DNA of 64,000 nt, from NCBI GenBank assembly GCA_020284085.1, contig JACEVL010000150.1, forward strand, positions 3,619,616-3,683,615, read 5' to 3'. The stretch's first letter is position 1. Each line of letters begins with the position of its first letter. Shown piece after piece: positions 49,190 through 61,100 of this stretch. Under the pieces are notes generated by a model. It had not been told where the DNA came from. It did not search any database and saw only the letters and a list, made by a program, of their open reading frames with translations. This DNA is from Aporrectodea caliginosa (taxonomy: Eukaryota > Annelida > Clitellata > Crassiclitellata > Lumbricidae). Both the position numbers and the translations under genes were made by a program.

Positions 49190-52100
49190 CTGCCAATAAC
49201 AACACAACACTGTAATTGTAACTGAACGGAAATTTTAACTGAACAGTAATTATTGTAACTGATCTGTAACTGAATGGTAATTGTAACTGAATGGTAATTG
49301 TAACTGAATGGTAATTGTAACTGAATGGTAATTGTAACTGAATGGTAATTGTAACTGAATGGTAATTGTAACTGAATGGTAACTGTAACTAACAGTAATT
49401 ACAACTGAACGGTAACTGTAATTGAATGGTTATTGTAACTGAACATTTTTGTATAGTGCTGCTGGAAGAGCAAAACTAATCAGAGGCACTCTTTATCATA
49501 ATGCATAGATAATAATATGCAATGTTTACATGGTTTACAATTATCAGATGACGTACAATGTTTACATTGGTATGCCAAACAAGAATTAGTAAAGTAGTCC
49601 CCTATCAGTAATGTACTACATTACATCAAGCAAATGTGCATCTTGGTTTACATGGCTTACATCGTTTACATGCTGTATGAAACCCCGAGCCAAGCTTATA
49701 AGATGCGAAAATGTGTGAATATTGCTGTCACAACTGATACCAACTAATTCCACCACTGCTCGTACTCTGGCAGTGCCGGTCCCAAGTCAGGAGAAATGAG
49801 GAGGGCAACGCTAATCATCTTTGCTATGACACAACGTCGTTAAATAGCAACCAATTAGCTAAACTGAAACGCACTGCTGCAGAAGATGGTCTTCTTGTCC
49901 GGTGGAATAAGCCACTGGCTTCGCTTTGTTCAGGGCCTCCCACAACGTCACCTGGAAACATGAAAAAAAAAACAATCACACAATTTTCACATCGATTTAT
50001 TTAACCTGCTTCCACAATATGGCGCATGGTGGCCAATTGGTTAGAGAGCTCGCACTGTAATGCACAGAATATGGGCTTGAGTCTCCTCCCGAGACGGCTA
50101 ATGTATAGGGACCTCGAGCAAGTCCTCTGTTCATAATTCCTCAGCGCCATAGATAATCTGTGTTATGTGACGAGCACTCAAACCAATTGGCTACAGTGTC
50201 CCAGTTAAGCAAGTTGAAGTGCAAACTACAGTGACCGTCATAGCCACAGTCATAAGTCACAGTCAATAATAGTCATAGACACAGTCATAGTCACAGTCAA
50301 AGTCATAGTATAGTGACAGCCATAGTAATAGTCACAGTCATAATATAGTCACTCAAAGTAATAGTCAGTCATAGTAATAGTCAGACTTAGTCACAGTCAT
50401 TAGAAGTCACTAACACAGAGAGTCACAAAATGAAGACAGCAAAGCTGACCGGAAAGAGAAACCCTTGGAAATGCAGTCACATGAAACACTTTGGAATGAC
50501 CCTATAAATGCCTACAAGTGAAAAGCAGTCTCGAACTGACCTGGTCGTTTTCGCTGCCGCTTTCGATGAGACTCTGTTGAATGGCAAACTGCAGGAGTTC
50601 GTCGTCCTCGTCACGTAACCTCTCGTGATGAAGATCACCTACATCACGGTCACAACGATTAGTCATCCAACATTATCAACACACAGAGGCTGACTGGTTA
50701 GAGTGCTTGCCTTAGACCAGGGGTCTCCAAAGTACGGCCCGCGGGCCACATCCGGCCCGCCAAGGCCTTTAATCTGGCCCGCGGAACTCTCCTTGAAGAA
50801 ATAAACTATATTGGGAAAATTGAAAATTTTAACGCCGCTGTACTCTGACATGCATATTGCCAAAATCCATGTCGCTGTTTGTAAGGCACTGTGCCTGATA
50901 TGCAATGACACCATTGCAGTGCTTAAAGAGTACAATATTCAGCGACATTATGAATTCAAGCATTCATCGCATTACTCACAATTCACTGGGCAGCTGCGCA
51001 CAGAGAAGTTTTTTTCATCGGAGTTTTGGCCCGTGGAGCCTTAGAAAGTCAGCAATGTGGCCCCCCGCTGGAAAACTTTGGAGACCCCTGCCTTATACAC
51101 CAGTAAAATGGTGTCAACCGTTGCTATAATTATAAGAATGGGACACTATAAGCGAAGAGCTTAGACAGTTTTATTTGAGAAGGTCCTGAATAGGCGTATA
51201 TACAAGTAGTTGGACACTGTACAGTGTACACGATTGGTTAAAGCACCTGCCTTAGACACCTTTAAAATGGCGTCAATCGTTGCTATGTAAGGTTGGAACA
51301 CGATATTAAGCAATTAATAAGTTCTTTCCATCTCTTTTAGACACCTTTATTTGTGAAGGTCTTGAATGGGTGTACTGTATATACAAATAGTTGGACACAG
51401 TATATGATTGGTTAGAGCGCTTGCCTTGTAACTTGGAGAGTACAGGTTTGAGCCACCAGATTAGCTTAGTGTAGACATCTTAAATGGGTGCTAAATAAAT
51501 GCTCTGAATTACTGAATGAATTACCTACACAGAACTTGGATTACCTTTGATACGGTAACTGATTGGTCCAAACGCACACCTTGCAACACGGAGCGCGTGG
51601 TTCAAGCCTCCTCTGAGATGGTTACTGTGTGAAAACCCCGAACAAGTCCTTCACTTGCCACTGCTCGGCACCATCAATTGAAGTTTCATCATTCTCAATA
51701 TTATTATTAATATTACCATTATTATTATTATTATTATTATAATTATTATTATTAATTAGTAACCTCTAAAGTGCCAGTATCCACTATCCAATGCACATGG
51801 CACTGACCTTTGGTGCACCAAAGCCAAGCCGTAATCCGGTCAACATCCAGAAGGTCATTACATTGAGACAGCGGCATTTATAAATTCAGAGATAAAATGA
51901 CATAAGCGATGATACCTATGACACTGTATGTGGATGGTGCGTCAAAGATGCTGTTCTCAACGGTGCACTGCAGGTCTTCTGAGCTGCCCGCTCCTCGCAG
52001 GCAGACGACGCCAGGCGCTGGACTCTCCGACGCAAAGATATTTCCAAAGGTAATTCGTGCATTCAGAACGTGGAAGAGGGGAATTTCTGCAACACAAGCA

Positions 52101-55100
52101 CAGCAAGAAAAATGCACATAGAAAATATATATGTCAATTTCATTCACTCATTCATTCAGAGCATTTATATAGCACCCCTTCAAGAAGCTACTCAGAAGCG
52201 CTCCCGGCCCAACCACGACTAAAGAAAAAAGACTTGAGGACTTGTAGAACCCTGCCGGATGGCTCACAAGTAAAGAGCGGAGCTTAAGCGGGAGGTCATT
52301 CCAGATGGAAGGTCCCACAACCAAAAAAGCACGGCGCTGCTTAATAGCCAAGCGAGTCCACGAAACTAGGAGCTCACCTCTCGTCGTAGAGCGAATTTTG
52401 AGACCTTCGTGCGTTTCATGTCTTGGATCTTAATCCTGGAACAGTCTTCAACCGCTATTGAATTTAACTCCGTTGAGGAAACATCTTCAAAGTGTCTTAA
52501 AAAGAATTTCTGTAAATCAGCTAGATAGTCACGAAGAAGAAGAAGAAGCAGAGCAGTCCCTTAAGCTAGCCTCGCAAGACAGTGTACAGTCATTGTACTC
52601 ATTACAGCTGAGTTGGCTAGGGGGCGCAGGTGGGGCAGAGATCTTGAACCAAATTTCTGGCCAGGCAGTGATCTCAACCCCCAACCTCTCAACTGACTTA
52701 TCATGATAGGACGTAATGGGTGCCTTGCATGGCGGCCAACACGCTAAACACTACACTATCAAGCACCCCAGATAGTCACAAGAGGCACTGTATTCAGTTT
52801 CTTGATACACACACACATAGCTTCCGGCTACCCTCCCAAAGGTCGACTCAGCCTTTCATTCGCCAGACCTTGTACCTTGTGCTGTCAGTTCCTGGAACTC
52901 TTGCGACCTTCATGATCAAGCCTCTCCATTTCCTTCTGTCCGCCGTCGCATCTCTCAGTTCTGCCAAATTCATTCCAGTTGTTTCATGTATCTCGTCCAT
53001 CCACTTTTTCCTTGGTCGTCCTTGTTTTCTCCTTCCCTCTCCATATGCTAACATCATTTCCTTTTCCAATCCATCTGATCGCATGACATGACCAAAGAAC
53101 CTCAACTTTGCTCTTAGCACTGTTTGTTGTAGTGTCTCTTCATTCTCAATTCCGATACTCATGCGCACCCAATCGTTGGTCCTTTTCTCTTTCCATGATA
53201 TTCTCTGCATCTTCCTCCATATCCACATTTCGCATGCGTTAATCTTTTTTTTCATTTTCTTGGTCATTGTCCATGTCTCACTGCCGTATGTTACTGTTGG
53301 TATGATCAGAGCCTTCACCAATCTTTTTTTCGTGTCTATACTCACATGTTTGTCCTTCCATATTTTTTCCAGACCATTCATTGCAGTTTTTCCTATCGCT
53401 ACTCTACGATTTATTTCCATATCACACTTTCCCTCTTTTTCTATTACTGATCCCAAAAACGTGAAGCTAGTTACCGTTTCTATTTCCTCTCCATCTACTA
53501 CAAAACTGTCCTCCTCCTCTGTTGTCATGATCTTTGTCTTCTTTATATTGAAGTAGAGTCCTGCTTTCTCACTTTCACTCTTGAGCCTTCTTATTAGTTC
53601 TACCAAATCGGTTTTTTTACCCGCCAATAGTGTTGTATCGTCAGCGTATCTCAGATTGTTCATTGTTCTTCCCGCTATCTTTATTCCTTCCATAGCCTCA
53701 TCCATTCCCGCCTGCCTCATTATCCTTTCAGCATACATATTAAATAGGAAAGGAGACAGAATGCATCCTTGCCGCACTCCCTTCCTAATCCTGAATCTGT
53801 CAGTATCTCCATATTCAGTCCTTATCACCGCTATCTGATCTTCGTACAAACCCCTAAGAAGTTGTATCAAGTGTTTCGGTATTCCCATTTCTCCCAAGGT
53901 TTTCCACATCAGTTCATGATTAATGCAGTCAAACGCTTTGCTATAATCAATGAAGCATATGTATACTTTCTGTCCAAACTCCCTTTGTCTCTCCATTATC
54001 CACCTCATATTGGCAATATGATCACGTGTTCCACGAAATTTCCTAAATCCTGCTTGACTATCAGGAAGCTCTCTCTATTGTACTCTCCATTCTTTTATGT
54101 ATTATTTTGAGTAATATTTTGCTTATGTGTGATATCATTGCTATTGTCCTGTAATTTTCACACTCTTTTGCGTCTCCTTTTTAAATAAAGGGATAAAGAC
54201 TGAACTTTTCCAATCTTCTGGCCACTTTCCAGTTTTCCATATGTTATTACAAATCAGCATACATATTAAATTCTTCAGCATTGGTAAATGAGCAGTAGGA
54301 CGTGATGCGCGCCTTGCATGGCTGCCAAACAGTTTAATTCGACACCTGTAATACCTTGTGATCATCTGTTCATACTATGAATTGCAATCATACTCCAGTG
54401 TGTCAGTTTGAAATAATAAATGAAGAATATTATTATTATTATTATTATTAAATAGCATAATAAATAAACGAGAGACTGCCAAAGGAGAGCTGACCTATTT
54501 TGACGGGAAACCCGGCCGGAAGTTGGAGGGTGATGAAGTCCTTTAGCTTGCGGAAGTGTGCGTTCGTAGCTGCCATGAGATCGATGATAGGCACGAGTTG
54601 TTCGGGCAGAGACAGCGGATAGTTCTCGCTCAGCCACAGCTGCGCTCGGAACTTCTGTGTCTTCATCGTCTGTTCAATTGGTCGACCGATGTCGCGGCCG
54701 GTCAGGTCGAACTTCACGTCAAAGTACTCCTCCGGAGTTATGCTCGTTGGATTGTGTGATATGACTGCAAGTTCCTGGATGCATATACACAAATCCCAAT
54801 ATGTACAGCCGTTCATAAATGTGTTTATAGCAAAACTAGAAGTTGGATGAGCAATGAAAATATGGTATTATTGTTAAATTATTGCAGTAATATTGGAAGA
54901 TGGATGAGCGATGAAAACATGGCCAAAATATGTTTTAAATAATTTTCCGACGCCATATGTATTGGGATTTGGGTATATAAGTAAGTAAGTAAGTATATCC
55001 TTTATTGAAAAACCAACTGCTAACCGCATTTTGGTGTACAAAGATCATCAAATATAAAAAAAATTTAGGTATAAAGCATCCGTGTGACAAATGTTTTACG

Positions 55101-58100
55101 AGATAGAGAGTTTGCCTTAGGTATTATTCTATTGTGGGTTCTGGGGCGTAGCGAGTATGAAACAGTTTTCAAGGGAGGCAGTAGTTGATGTAATACATGT
55201 GCAGGGTTGCTGATGATGGTAGAAAAGAGGTTAGAGTCTGCTTTTCTGCAAAGTTGCTCGAAACTTTGGTAGAATTCCGGTAGATAACGAGACCGGACCA
55301 GTCGCCGTATAGTTGCCTGAAGACGAGAGCGTCCCTCTGCCCCCACAAAGCCCCACCAAGCCGGGGCCGCATATGCTTCCTGGACAACCAAGATAAGACG
55401 AAAGTGAGTCCTATTATGCGATACGAACGGTGAGAACTGTTCAAAATAATCTCTACCAATGTCAACAGAGGGTGGTGCATCATAGGAACTCAGACTTCGA
55501 TAGCTTGAGTTTCAGACTGCTCTTCTACTCTTCAATATTATGCTAACAATTTCTCAATATTTCGGCCAAAAGGTGACATGCTCACATAAACAGTGACAAT
55601 ATTATGAAATCTAAATATTAAAATAACATGTCACATAGGACTATCTATTACCAGAGGGCGCCCTACCCCATTTGCTGCTGAACCCTGGAGCTTGTCTTCG
55701 TCCTCGGCCACTCCTAGGAAGGACTCAAGGGGCGTCCGGTTCACCTTCTTTGTCCTCTTCTTGTCCTGATCTGTCAGGTGTTCTGTCCTCGTCTTCGTTA
55801 TCAAATGGACGTTTGATGCACTAAACACCTGAGCACACATTACCATAACATGGGCTTTAACACATAACATGGATTTTGACACATAACATGGATTTTAACA
55901 CATAACATGGATTTTAACACATAACATGGATTTTAACACATAACATGGATTTTAACATAATGTGTTATAACAAGAGGCTTTAACATAACTTGGGCTTTAA
56001 AATGACACGACATGCGTCTTAACGCTACACGACATGAGTTTTAACATGACACAACAGAGCGTTAGCATAATATTGCATGGGTTTGTGGTGCTTCAGAAGA
56101 CATTCATCCTTCTTGGGATCATTTCCTACCAGATCGTAATCAATTGCCAATTCCTCACAGCTTCGCCTTAACTAGAACTTCTGCACCGAAGATAAATTTT
56201 GCGATTTATCTTCATGTTCTCCTACATTGGGGCAGAAATTTATCTTCAGTGCAGAAGTTGTAGTCTTGTGACATGGCTTGGAGGATGGCACGAGTTCAGA
56301 AGACATTGATGTAAAGGGGTAGCTGCAAGGAATTGGTGAGAATGCAGTTTTCCATAAAGGCATCGTCGATTGAAGCCGTATGCATTCCATAGTCACATCG
56401 CTAAAGCCTGATTGCAGTCGTGTTCATACCTTGCAGATGTATCCATTAATCGCTTCCGCCTTGTCACTGCGCCACCCCCACAGACCGGATTTACTCCTAC
56501 AAGAACCGGACAAAAATCATCACATGGAAAATTGCCAGCATTATAGTCTGTAATGTCCAATTTCAAAACGACCTTTCTAAGTCTTCTGACCTGGCATTGA
56601 AACAGGCCAAGCAACTTGGCCTCTGCTTGATTTGAGATAGCGCCACTGATAAGCTGGTATCTTTGACACATGTTCTGATGTTGTGATCATCACAACCTAG
56701 TGAGCAAAAGGGTCTTCATACATACCCACTAACCTTGAATCCTTGATACTCAATTACTTACAATACACCAGCAATTTCTCTCGAACTTTCACACCACCTC
56801 ACCTTGATCTTTCTAAACCAATTTCTTCAAAACTTCTCATCATTTAGAATGGTAACAGAACCTTTCAAAAGCGATTTTTTCCGTGTCAATATACGTCGTG
56901 ACGATGGGCGACGTAATTCGAGCGGCGACTGCCTCTTCCGACGGTTTCAGAAGCGAGATGTCAGGTGGAGTCGGAAGGACTCTTATGGTCTCTGTGAACA
57001 CTTGACGGGCGTCGTGGTCGATTTCCATGACGGTCGCGACATCCGCTATGCAAAATAAACAATCTTCAACTTATTTAAGAGAACAAAAACATTTTTTTCA
57101 TGATCTGTTATTAGTGTTTTTCTTTCTTTTACAAAACATACCTCCAAACCTACTTTTCCTCATTAGCTATCAACAGGGTTGCCACAAGGTTAGTAAAACA
57201 AAAATCCATGACTTTCCATGACCTTTTCCATGACCTTTTAAGACTTAGTTTAGACGAAAAAGGACCTACTTTCTAAATGTTTTATTGAGGTAAAATTTAT
57301 CGAAATTCTAAAATATGATTAGATTAGAAATATGTCTATTAATGATTTTTCCATTTTCCAAGACTTTCCATTACCTAGCTATTTGCAAAAATTCCATGAC
57401 TTTCCAGGACTTTTTGGAAAACACCTGTATTCCAGGTTTTATAGGCCTTACATTTTTTAAAGTCTAATTACATTCCAGGATCTGTGGCAACCCTGTTTCA
57501 AACATCTGGATATCTAACTGCTTTTCACCTGGCAGCTGACTAACAACACATCAGATTCGCATTTCTCAGCTAGTCAGCCTATCTCTTTCTCTGTTCCGCA
57601 AGCGCTTGAAGTCTATTCTGTTTGAATGAGGCTTCTGTTTTGTGGGTCGGGAGCGCTGCTGATGAAATTGTCTTTGACGTTGTGCTCTACAAATTCTTGG
57701 GACCGTAGCATTATCTACTCACGCTGGCCTTTGAAAACGTAGCTTCTGCTGCCTCGCTGCCAATTCATGTTGTCAAAACCTAACAGCGTCGTGTCAATTC
57801 GGACATTGGATCCTAAAACAAAGAAGAAGTTTCTTCGTTTTCATCAATGTAAGGCTTTTTCAGCTGAAGTACAAAAACAGGACTCCAGTGATACTGACAT
57901 TTGAAACAAAACTCGTTTAAGAATGGTTTTCATTAAGAAGTGTAAAAACCGAAAAGAGAAACACGTCCAAATGCAACTTAATCAAATCTTAAACAAGACG
58001 ATAGTCTGTAAGATGCAAAATTCGCTTACAAGTGTTGACATGGATTGGCACAACCACATTAGGCCACAGACAGAAGACCATCATCCTCAGTTCCTGGTTC

Positions 58101-61100
58101 GTTTCAATAGCTGGCTAAGAGCTCTATCCGTTTGTCTATCACGATCTACTGATGCTGGCCATCCAAAACATAGCTTCCACTGCCTTGTAGCCAATTCGTT
58201 TTGTCAAAACCTAACAGTATCGTGTCAATTCGATTACATTAATAATTATAGCCCAACTGAGGCCAAAGGAAAGGACGCCTTAGAGAAATGCACTGAGAAG
58301 GCTAGATTAAACCAGATTCCATTAGATTCGAAAACTAATCATACCGCATTTCCAGACTTTGTACGTATCGCTTGGACAGACCCTCGACACAAGAGGAACT
58401 GCAAGAAGAAATTTCAAACACTAAATTTAAACAATAATTATTTATTATAAGGAGATCTATTAGTACATAAATCAAAATTATACTTGCAGCACTACGTTTC
58501 AATGTATGCACGCTATTGTCAGCACGCATTTGTCTTGCACGCAATTGACAGTGCACTTTTGTCCAGCGCGCTAACGATGGGGTGCCATATATGTACATTT
58601 GTAAAACACCTCTCACAGTATAAACTATTCAGAGGCACTCTCCGCATGGGAGCCACAGGGAAATAAAGTTGTCTTCAGGCAGTGGACAGATATGGAAGAG
58701 ACCCACCAGTATCTTAGAACGGGTATAACTCAGATGCTTTGCATTGACAACAGTCAGCACATAGTGCAGCATAAACACCTCGATACCCACACACAAAATG
58801 TACTTACCCCAGCTGGTAAACTCCCACTTCATTTCGACGTAGAAGTCTGGTGACTGAAAAAATACATAAGTAAACTTTTTACAAATATTTTCCAAGACAG
58901 AATATTCAGTGGCAAGTTAGGCAAGATATCTAAGCTACTCTAATCTAGAAATTCCTAAAACTCCAACCTAAAACTTTCAATCACTCTAGTTACTTCAAAA
59001 CTCCCTAAATTCAAATGTAACAATTCTTTTAACTCAAACCTAAAAACAGCCCCTAAAATTACATCATGAAAATTTCTACAATTTCAACCTAAAATGTTTT
59101 ATAACTCTAATCTCAAAATTCCTAATTCAAGCTAGACTTCCTGTAACTCCAATCTCGGAATTCCTATAACTGTAACCTCAAAGTTAATATTATTTCAATC
59201 CACAAATTCTTATAATTAATCTAAAAATATCTAAATCCCACGTCCTACAACACATGGCAACAAACACAAATTATCTCAGACTATCTCAAAATCTCTTACA
59301 GAAAAAGTCAGCCCCAAGAAGGGAAACATGGTCGTGCGTTAGCGGCGTACCTCAGTGAGCCGTTGCAGTAGTCCAGGAACGCCATGGGAGCGTTGAGTGA
59401 ACCTCTGATAGTCCCGATGCTGCAAGCACATCTGGACTATTTCTGGATCCCCAGTTGATATGGCCTCCTGGACAGCTGCAACATTCAGAACTCTTTGCCT
59501 AGAGCTTAACTATTACATTCAAATCTGAAAATGTAACCACTATGCTTAAATCCTTGCACTGGCTTCCTGTTCCGCAAACAATTACTTTCAAATTGGGACT
59601 CATAGTTTATAACTGTGAACTCTGGCCAGTCACAATACATAAAATCGGTTCTTATTCCACAGACTTATCATTATTCAATGAGGTCATCTGATCATCTTTG
59701 TCTGGTCCTACCTAAATCAAGAACTGTTCTTGGTGAATGAGTTTTTCTGGTTGTTGGACCCACTTTTTGGAACTCTCTTCCTGTGTCTGAGCGCTCTGCA
59801 TCAGTAGTCACTTGTGTCATTTTGCTCTCAACTGAAACCTTGTCTCTTTCAAATTGCTTATGGTACGCTGCCTTGCTCTGTTACACGGTCTGATCTTCTG
59901 GAAACTGAACTGATTACAGCTTGGCTTTGGTGTGCCATCAGTTGATGCCTTGTGCATTAGAAAATAGCACAATAGAAGTTATTAATAACAAGATAAGATT
60001 AGCACAAAGAGAATGTAGGATTAGCATAAAGAGAAGGAATGATTAGCATAAAGAGAAGGTAAGATTAGCACAAAAGAAAGGTACGATTAGCACATTGAAG
60101 AGAAGCTGCATACCTGTCCAGAAGTTGTTGTTCTCTTTGTTTGCATTGGCGCCGTGATGCAGGAGGACGCGCACACTTTCCAGGTGACCAAGGGTTATGG
60201 CCAGATGAAGTGCAGTGCGTCCGCGTGGATCAAGCGATTCAACATCGTTCTACAACACAGTAGGATGTGTTAGAGGCTTCCGTCGTCGTCATCATCATCG
60301 TACCTTTTTAAGCACCACTATAGGGGGCCCGATAGCACATTGGATAACACACTGGCATAGAGAGCGAGAGGTACTGAGATCGAGTTCTGTAGGCGGACAT
60401 GCTTTGTAGGCTGCTATTAGCGCCGTGTATTGCAGGTTGTCTGTTCTGTTAGTAGTTAAGATTTATGTCTTAGAACAGTGCTGTCCAACCTTTTTGACAC
60501 CGCGGGCCACCAAAGAAGTAATTTTTGAAGCCGAGGGCCGCATCAGTCAACTCAAAAGCAGCGACTAAAATTTATTGAAAATTATTAACTGTATTATAAT
60601 TAATTATGGAGTTATCATAATGAATGCGTCTTGGGAACTGGATTTTGTGTACACATTGTCAAATGATAAGCCACGTTACGAACGAATAGCTATGCAAGTA
60701 GGCCAGTGATTGTCTTTTACTTCATTTTAAAAAAAATTGCAAATATTTAGCGAGCTGTGGCGGGCCACTTAGAATCTGCCGGCGGGCCGCATGCGGCCCG
60801 CAGGGTTGGACAGCACTGTCTTAGAATGTCATCATAGGCGTAGCTACATGAAGGCAGGAGGAGGCAATTGCCTCCTCTTGGTTTTTCCATATAGTGGAGT
60901 TTCAATTGATCAACGACGCAAGGATTTTGGCAAGTTGCCTCCTCTTGAATTGAAGTGTTGTGTTACGTTGTTAGGTGCCTGTGTTCGAGGTCAAGTGGTG
61001 AAGTGGGGAAAAAAATGATCTAATGACTAAAAAAAAAAGGTCATCCGAGTTTATAAAGAAAGTCTCAAAAAAAGGTGCCTGTGTTCGTTCGAGGTAAAGT

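Noticed and set aside
54141..54365. Separate 74-codon frame upstream of the RTE reverse transcriptase
   Set aside because: It is the frameshifted upstream part of the same LINE, not an independent gene.
57923..58450. 175-codon plus-strand frame
   Set aside because: It runs antisense through ANKRD13 exon 5 and the decayed exon copy; the signal belongs to the minus strand.
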